Assembly (NCBI RefSeq): GCF_949987515.2
Contig: NC_082696.1
Coordinates: 59,590,447-59,654,446, forward strand
Source of the DNA: Delphinus delphis
Lineage: Eukaryota; Chordata; Mammalia; Artiodactyla; Delphinidae
DNA length: 64,000 bases
Direction: 5' to 3'
Part shown: one piece after another, positions 1 through 11,943 of the stretch
Numbering within the stretch: position 1 is the stretch's first letter
How the letters are laid out: each line of letters starts with the position of its first letter
Made by a program: the position numbers and the translations under genes
Notes under the pieces: generated by a model
Told to the model about the DNA's origin: nothing
Databases searched by the model: none
What the model saw: the letters and a program-made list of their open reading frames with translations, nothing else

Positions 1-130
1 CCTGCCAACAGCCATGTGAGTGAGCCATCATGGAAGCAGACTGCTGATTTCCCGGCTGCATGAGAGACCCTGAGATAGAACCACCTAGGTGAATACCTGA
101 CCTAAGAAATCTGTTCTCAATTCTGGCTAT
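1..130 (+). mobile_element. Possible MLT1-type (ERVL-MaLR) LTR remnant
   Basis: The phrases 'gccatgtgagtgagccatc' and 'catgagagaccctgag' with 'agaaccacc' resemble the 3' half of MLT1-class solo LTRs. The element is cut by the window edge, so length and ends cannot be judged. It is non-coding. Assignment is from remembered consensus phrases and is uncertain. Confidence 0.35.
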
Positions 131-2428
131 GCATCAAATCTACTTTCTAAAACTACACATGACCCTGGCTCAGATTCCAAAGATTCTAGTAAAAGATCTG
201 GGGTAGGGTTTAGCCATACCTTTCTTTAATAAAAAGAAAACAAAAGATGATTCTGGTTTATGACCAGGATTTTGAATCATTATTCCATATGATTTATATT
301 TCACCTGGTTCCAATTTTTAGTTTTTGTTGTATTATTTTTGTAATTTATCTTAATTACAAGTTAGAATCAGGCAAGAAATCAATCATAAATAAATAAATC
401 ACTACTTCATTTTAATGTACAAAAAGAAGTCCCCAGAGCCACATACAAGATAACATGGAGCATTTAATTGTATTTTCTTTTTCTTTTTCCTCTCATCCTC
501 CAAACATCCGTATTTGGGTGAAATCAGAGCAAAATTAAAGCTAAGGTATGACTTTAAAGGACAAAGATTACACCTGGGCAGCCCGGATGGCCAGTATAGA
601 GATGAAAACAAAGAATGGCAGTTCTTTGCTTTGACTAGCAACTTTGTACATAGGCTTGGGATTCAGGTGTCTCTCTGCACCTGGAAAGAAAGAATACTCT
701 TTTCTCTGACATGCTGTCATCATGAAAAGTTGCCCAACCACAAGAAAGAGACAGTTACCACAAATTGCTGCATCCCAGGGACAGCTACCCAATCTCAAAC
801 TCCTATAATATATGACAGGCTCAATGGGTGGTACCTGGGAAACCCAGATTTGGATGCTGTTCCACAAACATCCTGTTGCAGGTGGGGACACCAGTAATTC
901 CCGATCTAATCTAAAAGGGAATCACCTAATTCCATCACCAACAGGATTGTATTATGAAATGTAACAGAATTAGAAAAATTCCAATCAGAGGTTTGGGCAA
1001 GAGACATGCAAAAGAAAAAGGGTTCTCTAATAACTGAGTATAAATAAAGCAAGGATCAGAAATTGCTCTAAGCAAGATAATGAGGCCTAGGAATTTAGCT
1101 TTGAGTGTTTTTTTTATCCCTTTCCCACAAGATACTTCTCTGAGGTGTTCAGTGCCCTAATCCAACTCCCCACCCTCTAGAAAGTTGGAACCCCATTTTC
1201 GCAGACCTTCACTGGTTGGACAGAGCTCATGTTCTTTATTCATCCATTTCCATTCACTACCTTCACAAATTAATTTTTCTGTATAATATTCCCTCAGCAA
1301 TCTCCACTGAAGATGGCAAATAAAAATCGCTTACACTGTTACCTTCCCACAAGACATCTTCATTTGATCAGAGACCTTCAAACACTTGAAACAAAGGAGT
1401 AATAAATTGTAGAAATTTTTAGGACCAAGAGAGGTAGAACATGCATGTATTTAATTATGTCATATATGCTAGATACAGAGGAGATGTTTTTTAAAAATAT
1501 ATTCTGTCATTCACATGACTGCAAACTCTGATATCTACTCTACTACTTCTACCTTTGGGAAGGAAGAATGTATTGGGAAGTTTTACACATGCCCTTCCCT
1601 TAGAGGTTACCCAGCTTTTACTTAAATATCTCCAGTAAGAGAGATCTCAGCAATTACCAATGTAACTCATCCTTTGAACAACACTAGAAATCACTAAAGC
1701 TTCATGTTGAGGCTAAATCACACTACCTGAATTTTCTACACATTGATCCAAGTTTTGCCCTCTGAATGACAGACATCAAGTCATATTATTCTTCTATCCT
1801 TGGAGATTTCAAATATTGAACAACTATAATGTTTTATCCTTTCCAGACTAAACATCTCCAAAACCTTTAAACCTTACTGCTAAGATAGAATTTTGTGCTT
1901 TCTTACCATCCCAAGTGTTCTTGAATACGCTATGGTTCAATGTTTCTCTAAGTCTCAGAGTTTGTTTTCTTAGACACAAATTCTAGGTCCCACCCACATA
2001 TATCATGATCCAATAATTCTGGGGTAGACTTGGCAATTAAAATTTTTAATTTTCTCCCACTAAATTCTGATACAAATCAATGCTCTGGATTATTAATATA
2101 TTTCCCTGAACAAAGTCATAACTCTAGTTGAAGGCTACCTGGTTCAAATAAAGGCATTTTATCTCCTTGATTTCAAGTAGTATACTCCTATTGATAGAGT
2201 CTAAGATTGCATCATAATTATTAGTATCAACCACTTTCAGTATATAGCAAGTAAAATCTCTAGGAGGTATCTATACCATCGTCTTATGCTCATGCCATTG
2301 AAGAGTTCTACTAAGGTACACTGCTGATAAGTAATCACTCTCATTTTTATAGCCTCTCAGCTGCATTTTAGTTTTAGATTTTTCAGTTCAATAAATGTTC
2401 CAGAAAAGCAGATCCTCAGGTAAGACAT
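131..2428. other. Unassigned AT-rich DNA
   Basis: No repeat family or exon is recognised. A 127-codon open frame at 514-897 (+) overlaps a 107-codon frame on the other strand. It shows no domain, no coding-like composition and no splice context that I can recognise, so I treat it as chance. Confidence 0.5.
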
Positions 2429-2826
2429 GTGTCTTAGCCAGTTTAGCTTCATAACAAAATACCTAGACTGGGTATTCCTTAAGCAACAGAAATGTATTTT
2501 CTCACAGTTCTAAAGGCTGGAAGTGTGAGATCAGGGTGCCAGCATGGTTGCGCTCTAATGAGTGTTCTCTTCCTGACTTGTAGACAGCTACTTTCTTGGT
2601 GTGTGTTCACATGGCCCTTTCTCGCTGTATGAGTGTGGAGAGAGAGAGAGAGCAAGCTCTCTGTAGTCCCTTCTTTTAATAGCAATCCCATCATGAGGAC
2701 ACCACTCCGATGACTTCGTCTAAACCTAATCATCTCTCAAAGGCCCCCATCTCCAAATATCACCACATTGGGGCTTAAGACTCCAACATATGAATTTTAA
2801 AAACACACAATTCAGTCCATAGCAAA
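2429..2826 (-). mobile_element. MLT1-type LTR (ERVL-MaLR), inverted
   Basis: Read on the minus strand, this matches the general MLT1 LTR layout from end to end. On the plus strand it opens with 'gtcttagccagtttagc' and 'ataacaaaatacctagact', continues through 'tctcacagttctaaaggctgg', and closes with 'acacacaattcagtccata'. Internal sequence is well diverged and contains a short GA run at 2639-2653. It is a solo LTR; no retroviral coding sequence adjoins it. A minus-strand open frame at 2479-2733 is an accidental reading of the LTR. Confidence 0.8.
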
Positions 2827-3186
2827 GTATAAACTTTCTCATAATTTGTGCCTTCATAATTGTATGCATGGTCCAACACAGGAAATAACAATGTTCATTC
2901 TGTTCCCTCTCACTACTCTTTTCCTCACATTTTTAAATTAAGGCTCAAACTCACCAATATCAAGTAAGCTTCCAGGATTAGCTCTGCCTCTCCTCTACTC
3001 ATATATATTCAATAAATACTTGAACTGGTTTTGGGTGGTCATATGTTGTATCCGTTTTCCAAGGGTAAAAATCCTTTAGTAAATCTCTACACTACTAGGT
3101 TTTACAGACTTCATGTGGTAGGTGATCAATGAATGAGAAATTACTCAAAAGAAGTTAGTAACTTTTTCTACTGTGTCAGTTTCAAC
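2827..3186. other. Unassigned DNA
   Basis: Between the MLT1 LTR and the next ancient repeat I see no recognisable feature. Confidence 0.45.
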
Positions 3187-3735
3187 CTTAACTTCTTTTA
3201 AAAAATGTTTATTAAGGGTTTATTAGGTGCCAGGCACTGTGCTAGACACTGTGAAGAAGCAATGAATAAGACATACATGCCCTCCTTTATAGAGCTGAAA
3301 GCTTACATAGGGGGACATGTATTGAACAAATAATCACAGAGATAAATATATAATTAAAATTGTGATAGTCATTGTGAAGGAAAAGCAGAATGAGAGACTA
3401 TAATGGGGGCCTAATTTAGATGAAGATTCAGGGAAGACTTCTCTGAGAAAGACATTTTAGGAGACACCTGAATAATGAACAGGCAATAGCTAGGCAGAGG
3501 GACAAATTCCAATCAGAAGAAATAGAACAGGAAAAGACCCCAAAGCAGAAGCACAGCCAGACCCTTTGTGGAAATGAAAAAAAGGATATGTGACTAAAGT
3601 GAAAGGGAAAGTGGATCAGGATGAGGCTGGAGAGTTATACAGGGACCAGGTTATACAGGAACTAGCTAGAAATCCAGATAGAGGGCTTTAGATTTATTCT
3701 AAATGTACTTCATAGACACTGAAGAGCTATAGCAG
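3187..3735 (+). repeat. Ancient mammalian interspersed repeat, copy 1 (family unassigned)
   Basis: Diagnostic stretches are 'gtgccaggcactgtgctag', 'gggaagacttctctgagaaag' (in parts) and 'ctggagagttatacaggg', followed by 'gctttagatttattct'. The same string of blocks in the same order occurs at 32430-32985, so this is a dispersed family and not unique sequence. I recall this block order from many mammalian introns but cannot name the family safely. It is heavily diverged and non-coding. Confidence 0.6.
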
Positions 3736-5024
3736 GGAATGCTCACTTTTCAGAAGCTCACTCAGGGCTACTACATATATGCAAAATATGTTGATAGGAG
3801 ACAAGAAGAAATGCAGAATCAAATTTGGAAGTGTCCATTGTAGATGGTTCAGGGGAGAAAAGATATTTGCTTAGACTAAATGATGACAGTGGATATTTGA
3901 AAAAGTAGGCAGATTTGTAATATTATATTTTAGATATATATTCCAAAGGAATCGAAAGGGAGTTATAGAGTTGACACACATTTGCTTTCATAAAATGGCC
4001 TCAAACTGTATGCATTTTCTGTAACTGCTACGACCCACGAAGATATCTTTATGCCTAATTGCCTCTTTACCTTTTGTCTAATTGTTCATTTCAAGTAGAA
4101 GCTAGATTTGCTGAACTTTGCACAGTAAACAGCACAGCACACTACCCATATTATGGTTCATTCAATTCACTTGATAATCTGCTATCTAACAAGATTTGGG
4201 AGTTCTTAGTGAATCAGAATAATAAGTATTGAAGGAGAGTGCCATAAGACACAGATTTTTAATTCAGTTCAAAAGAACAAACCTAACACTCTCTTTAAAT
4301 GTCACTTTTTCCTAAAAGTTAATGTCATTTTTGAGTCTGGAATGGGAACCTCATAAAATTAGCCTTAAATATAGTCTTCTGGCAACCACTAATATCTCTA
4401 ACCTCAGTGAAACAAATCTCTAAATTTGCAATGAAAATATAAATGCTCTTTAACGTTGCAATAGATTTCTATATGAAACATGCAGGATTTCCAAATATAC
4501 ATAGGATGCGTAGGATAAGTTTACAAAATAAAAATAGTTTAACAGACAGATTCTTACTACATTTGAATATGGGAATATGAAACTTCTAAACTGTATACTC
4601 AGAAAAAAATCACATGGGAAAAAAATTAGTGTTAAAATCATATAACATCCTTTAACTTTTAAAAATCATGCTAACTTTTTTTCTCTCCGAGAATGTCAAC
4701 TGAAAAAGAAATAAGTTGAACTCATAGCTGCAGATTGTTTTCAATGTTTTCCTTGCTAGAAAAGGGATATATATTTTTAAAAAGAAAATAAGGGGGAAAA
4801 CCTAGTCAAGAGGAAAGAGATTCCAAAAAGATTTATATATATAAATATCATATCTTCTCTATCAATCCACATTCCAATTTCAACCTTGATCATTTTCTTA
4901 ATGGCCAATAAGCACTAACCTAGTGTAAAATAGTATAGGAAGGGTATATGCATACATGACAGATAAAATACAAGATGCACCCATTTTGGGTGTTTCTATC
5001 ATTAAATGCTGTTGCATAAACTGA
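3736..5024. other. Unassigned AT-rich DNA
   Basis: No repeat family, exon or RNA gene is recognised. The minus-strand open frame at 4450-4641 is hydrophobic, AT-driven and without family resemblance. Confidence 0.45.
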
Positions 5025-5188
5025 ACATACAATGGGCTATGACACTGGATAAATCATTTGTTTCCACTTGTTATTGATGGCATTTCATAACTCATTTGGG
5101 GCTCTGCTTTGCCCCATCACTCGTGAGTTATGAGGTCATCAATCATGACTGGGAATAAATGATTTATGTAAGTCACCCTATTGTATAT
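5025..5188. repeat. Large imperfect palindrome / hairpin element, about 164 bp
   Basis: The two halves are inverted copies of each other. Perfect stem blocks pair 5049-5059 (ataaatcattt) with 5157-5167, 5085-5094 (tcataactca) with 5124-5133, and 5097-5102 (tggggc) with 5111-5116. The outer ends 'atacaatggg' and 'ccctattgtat' also pair with one mismatch, and the segments between match loosely. The central loop is only about 8 nt. The structure could be a decayed palindromic MITE (MER53- or Eulor-like classes are known to be hairpins) or a hairpin RNA source. I cannot name the family. Confidence 0.75.
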
Positions 5189-5443
5189 TTCAGGCAGAGT
5201 ATACAATAAAACACACACTATTGATTTCTAATACTGTTGCATTATGTGTATCATGTGTGTTTGTGAGACTGTGGTCTTGTGTCATCACTGCCTATGAAGT
5301 GTTAAAATAAAAAAAACAAACAACAACAAAAAAGAAATGTTAAAATAAATTATGAGAAGAGAAATGCACAGAAATGATTTAGAGAATTCCCTTTTTAATT
5401 AAGATCTTGCTAAAGCAATTTTAAAATCTTCTTGAATTAAAAA
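5189..5443. other. Unassigned AT-rich DNA
   Basis: AT-rich sequence with an A/C-rich run near 5310-5336. No feature is recognised. Confidence 0.4.
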
Positions 5444-5452
5444 CACACTGTC

Positions 5453-5646
5453 GGGCTTCCCTGGAGGCGCAGTGGTTGAGAGTCCGCCTGCCGATGCAGG
5501 GGACGCGGGTTCGTGCCCCGGTCCGGGAGGATCCCGCATGCCGCGGAGCGGCTGGGCCCGTGAGCCATGGCCGCTGAGCCTGCGCGTCCGGAGCCTGTGC
5601 TCCGCAACGGGAGAGGCCACAACAGTGAGAGGCCCGCGTAACGCAA

Positions 5647-5677
<31 letters not shown>

Positions 5678-5681
5678 CAAC
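5453..5681 (+). mobile_element. CHR-2-like SINE (cetacean tRNA-derived), copy A
   Basis: The head 'gggcttccctggaggcgcag' is the tRNA-related 5' end of the CHR family. The pol III B-box equivalent GGTTCGTGCCC lies at 5508-5518 and an A-box-like TGG..GCGCAGTGG around 5462. The GC-rich body is followed by an A-rich (acaaa)n tail. The target-site duplication 'cacactgtc' flanks it at 5444-5452 and 5682-5690. It is non-autonomous and needs L1 proteins to move. Several overlapping open frames on both strands here are accidental readings of the SINE. Confidence 0.95.
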
Positions 5682-5690
5682 CACACTGTC

Positions 5691-6662
5691 TCAAGGAAAA
5701 GGAGTTGTACTTAAGGACATGAATTCAAATATATAAGGTCATGATTAGGAAACAGAAAAGGATGGAGAGAAACCCTTTGAACAGAGCATATGCCACCCTG
5801 AATAACCTTCGGACACACTGAGAACACAGTTTCCACTGAGGAATATTTTGTATTTGAACACTTGATAGGATCAGTGGCTTAGTAACAAGAATATCAAATA
5901 TGAAAAACTTCTTTCAGCCATTTTTAGAGAGGAAAGAGGTAGGGTGGGGAGCAAAAACCAAATTGATTCCTTTCATTGGTGAAAGCTCAGCTCCTTTAAC
6001 TATAACTGAGGTTGAGTCTGGAAGAATCCACAAGCAAGTTTAATTAACATATTAATTGAAAATAAATATAAAGTGATCAGGAAAATACTCTTATCTGAAC
6101 GGAGTTCTTTCAAAAGGATACGGCATCTTAAGAGATTGGAAAATCTCTTTTGCTTCCTTCCTATTTCATCCGCCAACTGACTTTTCCATTTTTTTTCCTG
6201 ATGAGCTTAAAACTATCAACATGGTTTAAAAAAACAAAACTACAAGAAAATGCAAAGAAATTTGAGGGAAGCAATCAAAAACATTGAAAATCAAACCTAG
6301 AATAAAAGCATCAAAAATCCAGGAGCTTTCAGCTATTTGCAATTACGAGAGTAATTGCTATTTTAACATGTTTTGCTTGTTCCAAAGAAACTCTGGTTCA
6401 TAAGCTGAAATTCAAAGAGTTTAAATCACAGCAAAATCTTTCAGGAACTGATCAAGACTAAATATACAATCAAAACAACCTATTATCTACATATTTTAGC
6501 TGATTAAAAAAATAAGGTGCCTCTCTGAGCAGTATTACACAGAAGTTGTTGACCACCTGTGTTCAGTTCCCAGTGATGATAAGAAAATAACTATTTAATC
6601 TGAAGTATGAAGAATTTAGGTCAGATATAAAGAAAAATTTCTTTATCTTACAGGAAAGTATT
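5691..6662. other. Unassigned AT-rich DNA
   Basis: No feature is recognised between the two CHR-2 SINEs. Confidence 0.45.
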
Positions 6663-6672
6663 AAGTATTGAC

Positions 6673-6883
6673 TTTTTTTTTTTTTTTTTTTGCGGTATGT
6701 GGGCCTCTCACTGTTGTGGCCTCTCCCGTTGCGGAGCACAGGCTCCAGACGCACAGGCTCAGCGGCCTTGGCTCACGGACCCAGCTGCTCCGCGGCATGT
6801 GGGATCTTCCCGGACCGGGGCACGAACCCGTGTCCCCTGCATCGGCAGGCGGACTCTCAACCACTGTGCCACCAGGGAAGCCC
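6673..6883 (-). mobile_element. CHR-2-like SINE, copy B, inverted
   Basis: A T-run at the left is the poly(A) tail read from the other strand. The right end 'ggaagccc' is the inverted SINE head. A 10-bp target-site duplication with one mismatch flanks it: aagtattgac at 6663-6672 and aactattgac at 6884-6893. The body matches copies A, C, D and E. No protein is encoded. Confidence 0.95.
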
Positions 6884-6893
6884 AACTATTGAC

Positions 6894-7548
6894 ATTATTG
6901 AGTATAGGTGTAGAATTTTCTTTGGAAATTTTTAATAGTAATTTCATTTTTTAGAATGATTTAAATTTGTCCTAATCTAACGGCCAAGGGTTACATTATA
7001 AACTCAAAATGATTTCTCACAATTCCTTTCACTGCTTAATTCTATGATGATACTAATTAATTAAGAGCACTGTTGTACAAAGCAACAGCATAAGAGGATT
7101 GGGGATTCAAAAGTGAGAGTTGGTAGCTTTAATGACTAGTAAGGTGATATATGAGAAAGTGAGTCAGAGGTCTATGGTCTAGCTAAAAATCCTTGTTTTA
7201 AGTTCAATATTATTTAAAAATATTTCATTTTTAAATTTTTATTCTAGATTTTTTTCTAAGTATTCTTATTAAGTATAAGAGTTCTTAACCTATGGTTTTG
7301 AATGAGCTTTAAGGGAGTTCAAGAACTACCTAAAATTGTATTAAAAATTGTATATAATGAGCACATATGCATGTTTCTGGGGAGAATGCTTGTAACATTG
7401 CTAAACGTTATCAAGTCCAGATCCAGAAACAAACAATTTTTTTAAAAAAAGACTAAAACCGCTGTTTTGAAAGGCTGTCATTCACAATCAAGTCCATTAT
7501 CCATCTTTCCAAATTGTTTATAAAATTAATTCCATTTTTTTAATGTCT
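6894..7548. other. Unassigned AT-rich DNA
   Basis: No feature is recognised. Confidence 0.45.
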
Positions 7549-7572
7549 TTCTCTCTCTCTCTCTCTCTCTCT
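7549..7572. repeat. (CT)n microsatellite
   Basis: About twelve CT dinucleotides, followed directly by a short C-run (gaccccgccccccc). Confidence 0.95.
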
Positions 7573-8050
7573 GACCCCGCCCCCCCATGCCCTTGATTCA
7601 TTTTGGCAATTGGTCAGAAGGAGGTATTTAAATGCTGTGGCTAACTCTGCTATCTTTCAAGAGCCTTTGGGTAAAACCTTGGTTGTAAATTCTATAGCTT
7701 GAACTTGTCACATACGGTAACTTCGTTTCTTGTGTGCAAATATCAATTAAATGTGATTTCCCTTCTCCCCCACAAATAATCAACAAGTAGCTGCCATTTA
7801 TATGTGGCAACTCATATGGAATCAGAATAGTCATTTAAGAAAAAAAATTTTTTTCTCCTTGCCTAAAACTCAGGGTAAACCTTGTAACATTTTAATTTCA
7901 GATTTTACATAAAATGTGATGAGATGTGGGAAGATTATCATAATAAGGAGGCTACACAGAGAGGTACGCAGTATAATTAAGGCGGATCCTTGCACATTTG
8001 AACAGTAAGTGGTACATGATAAATTCAGGCTCTTTTTAAAAAGAAATTTA
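7573..8050. other. Unassigned DNA
   Basis: No repeat family or exon is recognised. An open frame on the minus strand at 7628-7834 has no recognisable family. Confidence 0.4.
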
Positions 8051-8121
8051 AAAAGGGAGAGAGGAAAGGAGAAAGGGAAGGAGGGAGGAAAGAAGGAAAG
8101 GAAGGAGGAAAGGGAAAGAAA
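8051..8121 (+). repeat. 71-nt pure homopurine tract (GGAA-rich)
   Basis: Every base from 8051 to 8121 on this strand is A or G, with irregular gga, ggaa and gaaag units. It is a decayed purine microsatellite. Such tracts can form intramolecular triplexes when mirror-symmetric; symmetry here is only partial. Confidence 0.9.
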
Positions 8122-8239
8122 CAGGTTATAAACCTTATTTAATCAGTTTAGAGCTGTTTTAATGAGCTTGTTCCCCAAACATTAGAAATGCTGATGGAGC
8201 CACAGCCTATATATTTGGTAGTGTACCAGGTTGGGTATG

Positions 8240-8312
8240 AAGAGACTGAGGACTTAACCCCAGCTCTGCTCCTGACTCACTGAGTGACCTCAATCCAGTT
8301 AACCCATCTGTT
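8240..8312 (+). mobile_element. MIR-type SINE remnant
   Basis: 'ccagctctgctcctgactcac' (20-nt core) followed by 'gagtgacct' and 'taacccatctg' follows the MIR core order. The remnant is short and diverged. Confidence 0.5.
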
Positions 8313-10568
8313 GTTTTTCAGAAGGTGATGACTTGAAGACTGCCTAGCAATTGCTGTGCATTAATGGGGTGACAGTCAGAGGGAGACGCCTGGGGCAGGA
8401 GAGCTTCAGTGAAAGGAAATCAGCCTTTGCTGCTCTGCCCAATCATGTCAGCACCACTGCTCTTTGAGGGGGCTTCCTGCCATTGTTGCTCCCTGCTCCA
8501 GAACACCCCATGCTGCCAAAGACACTGCATGGGATCACTTTTAACAGACAACCTCATTTTCAAATTTCCAGACCACTAAATCAAATGAACCAGTGTAAGG
8601 GTAATTTTTTTAAGGTTGCCAAAGAGATGCATAGAAGAGATGCCTATCTTGGGAACAGAGAATTACAGCAGGAGTCTCACTTTGTGATGATTAGAAAAGA
8701 AAGTACATCAGAAAGCAGCTTCTTAAGTTTGGGAATTATTTAGATTTTAAGTTGTGTTTTGTTCTACATCAAATTGGATTAGATTCCTTGAATCTTCTAA
8801 GACTTTGATCCAGCCCATTTCACATTTACAAATTAAAAAGCAGCTTTGGCAGTGAAAATCATTTAAGATACAACAAGAAAGCTTTGAGGGGCAGATTTAG
8901 CCTAAAGGCCCATCCACTTGCACAGTGTCTCATACCAACATGTTTGTACTTTGAGAAAATATACTCAATTCCTATAATTCTAAACATTCTTCAGTAGAAC
9001 GGCATGCGTTCATGAAACAGCTGTACACCTATGTTCCTTTATACTGTATCATATTTCTGAAGCCAATAATAATTTATTTCATTGGGATTAAGAAAATCAA
9101 ATTTTCAGGGTATAAAAGTGTTGTACAAATGCAGATTAGTTAAAATATTAACCAAATTTTAAACAAAGTTAAAATGAGGCTTGTCATATTTTTGATAACC
9201 TAATATGTCCATGACAAATATACTCACCCTAAATAATCATGTGGAAGTGAGAGCAGTGAGGAAGGAGAGAGGAAGAGGGCTAAACACTCAAAATCTAGAA
9301 CTTAGACATCAATGAATTTGGCTGAGCAGTAATTTTAAACAGAAAAAGTCACTGATCACCTTATGTGTGAGCAGAAAGTTTGAACCAAAATACAATCCAC
9401 CCAAACTATAAAGACTAGACCAGGCATACCTTAAGAAAAAAGGATCACCAGCTACCCCCAAACAGAATCCTTCAGCACAGTACAATCCAGCAACTTCCCA
9501 ACGCCACCATGTGTGTGCAGGGCTTCGTCAATAGGGTTTTTAAAGCACTGCTATTCTCAAGATAGTGCTCACTACATGAACGCTAACATAAATCAAAAAT
9601 ACTGGCGTGTGTTCCCTGTAGTCACTGCTGCTTAATCCGCTTACTCCAACCCTTCCCACCTTCACACAGGGTCATCTCTCCATGTAACCAACATATTCCC
9701 CTTTCAAAAATCTTTTCTTTCATGAAGGTTTATAAATGCCTTATTGATTTTTCCACACAAGGCCAGTCAACTTCTGACTTCACAAGAAGAGTTGAATAAA
9801 GTGGCTGAACCCACTGCTGTTTCCCTACCAACATAACTAAAGTACTACTGCCCAGTTAATTTTAGTTTTACTAACTGAGCTGGTCATAGAATAGCCATCA
9901 TCAGTCTCAGAGTTCCCAAAGGACAAAGACCTTTCTGTGCTCCTGTCTGACTACAAAGCTACAAAACCATTGGCCAAATAACTGCATAGCTAGCTTGATT
10001 TTCCTCCTGGTTTCAGTCCTTGCTAGAAAACAAGAAGCTTGATGCAGATTCTGAAAACATTCTTTTGCTATCTGATTATCTTTTCAACAAATCAGTTAGT
10101 CAAAAAAGATTCTGTCATGTATCTTTTGCATTTTTAAAACATATTAGGATTAAGCTTATAAACTTAAAAATGTTTTTGTCTCTGATTTCATTCATAATTT
10201 TTCCACAATTTTTGACTAAATATTTTCTTATCTTTTTATTATTATAGGTTTAAAAATTTTATGCTACTTCATAGTTTTAATTTTTATTTTATTTATATCA
10301 TTTCGCCCATGTCTTCTTAGTCTCCACTTTCTTTAAACAAAATTGAGTTTTCAAAAATGATTTGCATCAAATTTTTCCTGCTTTAGAAATTGAATAGTTT
10401 AAGGCAAAACAATTACACACATTTTACGTATACATATAAAATGGAAAGTAGTAAATGAGTTTACACAGTTGCAAAATTTCTACATTTTACTTAAAGTAAT
10501 ACAGTATTAACCCTAATTAAACTGTGAAAAATTAATGATGTATATTGTAATCCCTATAGTACCATTAA
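8313..10568. other. Unassigned DNA
   Basis: More than 2 kb without a repeat family I can name. An open frame at 8483-8743 (+) shows no domain. A possible weak pocket of higher GC lies at 8370-8530. I see nothing that supports a gene. Confidence 0.45.
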
Positions 10569-10604
10569 AAATATATGTGTGTGTGCGTATATACACACAT
10601 ATAT
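10569..10604. repeat. Self-complementary (TG)n/(CA)n run
   Basis: 'atatatgtgtgtgtgcg' meets 'tatatacacacatatat', giving a near-perfect AT/TG palindrome. It is probably a microsatellite formed by inversion or slippage. Confidence 0.7.
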
Positions 10605-10619
10605 AAATGGAATTCTAAA

Positions 10620-11655
10620 AACATTTCTAGAGTCCAAAATAAGACAGCAAGAGAGGAACAGAGGAATGAAAATCAGAGGAGAAACAGAAAACAAATTTTT
10701 TAACAACCTAAATCCAAAGACATGATGAATTATATTAAAGGTAAGCAGATTAATAATTCCAATTAGACAGCAGAGATTGTCAGGATGGATTTGTTTAAAA
10801 GCAAGACACAAGTCTATGCTTTCTATATGAGATGTATTTTAGATATTAAGACACTGATAGCTTAAAATTAAATGGATAACAAAAGATATATCATTGAAAC
10901 AGTAAGTACAACAAGGCTGGAGTGGACACCATAGCAGCTTTATTTATAATAGACACAAAATAGAAAGCCTATATTCTGTAAAAAGGGGAGTGTATAAACA
11001 AACCAAGATTCATCCATACAATGGAATACTACTTGGCAATAAACAGGGACTACTATTGATATACCCAACAGTATCGATACATCCCAAAAGCATTATGCTG
11101 AGTAAAAAGATTTACACAAAACAGGACATACTGTGTGACTCCATTTATATTCCATTCTAGAACAGGTAAAACTAATCTGTGGTGGAAAATATCAGAATGG
11201 TATCTTTTTCAAAGTTGCTTGGGGCAGAGACTGACTAAGAAAGGACATGAGGGAATTTTCCAGGGTGATGATAGTGTTCTAAAGCATAACCATGGGGATG
11301 GTTGGTTACACAGATAGATGCAATTGTCAAAACACAATGAAAGTACACTTAAGAATTGCGCTTTTCATTCTATGTAAACTTTACACCAAAAGAAAAAATG
11401 TAAACAAGTATTGTACACTAGTTAATGATATGCATGGTAGGTGTTTAGGGGAAAATGTACTGATGTCTGTACCTTCATTTGAAAGGATCAAAAAAAATGA
11501 AGAATGTAGGAATAGCTAAATGGATATATGTCGGATAAAGTGATAGTAAAATGTCAATAGTCGCATCTAGATGGCAGTTATATGGTGATCACCATAAGAT
11601 TCTTTCAACTTTTCCACGTTTGAAATTTTTCTGAACAAAAGTTGTAAAATTGCAG
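10620..11655 (+). mobile_element. Old L1M remnant (endonuclease piece joined to 3' end)
   Basis: The left part (about 10620-10930) follows the L1 ORF2 endonuclease region at low identity: 'agacagcagagattgtcag', then 'aaagatatatcattgaaac', then 'aggctggagtgg'. The right part jumps to the ORF2 C-terminal region ('tacaatggaatactactt') and a long L1ME/L1MD-like 3' UTR ending near 'tgaaatttttctgaac'. The middle of ORF2, including the reverse transcriptase, is missing. Reading frames are destroyed; the 11135-11519 open frames are remnants or chance. Confidence 0.75.
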
Positions 11656-11729
11656 GTAAAAAGAAAACTAGAAGGAGGAGAGAGGGGGAGGGATATACAG
11701 AGGACTAAATAGTATCTGCTTTACTCTTT

Positions 11730-11943
11730 TTTTTTTTTTTTTTTTTTTAATTGCGGCACGCGGGCCTCTCACTGCTGCGGCCTCTCCCGTTGCGGAGCAC
11801 AGGCTCCAGACGTGCAGGCTCAGCGGCCATGGCTCACGGGCCCAGCCGCTCCACGGCATGCGGGATCCTCCCGGACCGGGGCACGAACCCGTGTCCCCCG
11901 CATCAGCAGGCGGACTCCCAACCACTGCGCCACCAGGGAAGCC
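11730..11943 (-). mobile_element. CHR-2-like SINE, copy C, inverted
   Basis: The T-run at the left is the inverted A-tail; the right end 'gggaagcc' is the inverted head. It has the clearest target-site duplication in the window: 'ctgctttactcttt' at 11716-11729 and again at 11944-11957, perfect over 13-14 bp (one base shared with the SINE end). The clean tail and perfect duplication suggest a comparatively young insertion. Confidence 0.96.

Noticed and set aside
514..897. 127-codon open frame as a possible exon
   Set aside because: No recognisable domain, an equally long frame on the opposite strand, and no splice or promoter context.
5399..5714. Several overlapping 80-95 codon open frames on both strands
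   Set aside because: They lie on a CHR-2 SINE. The same peptides recur at every CHR-2 copy (6.7, 11.8, 22.6 and 42.0 kb), so they are GC-rich readings of a non-coding SINE.
7573..7590. GC-box-like 'gaccccgccccccc' as a promoter
   Set aside because: An isolated C-run beside a (CT)n microsatellite, with no CpG island, start region or transcript evidence.
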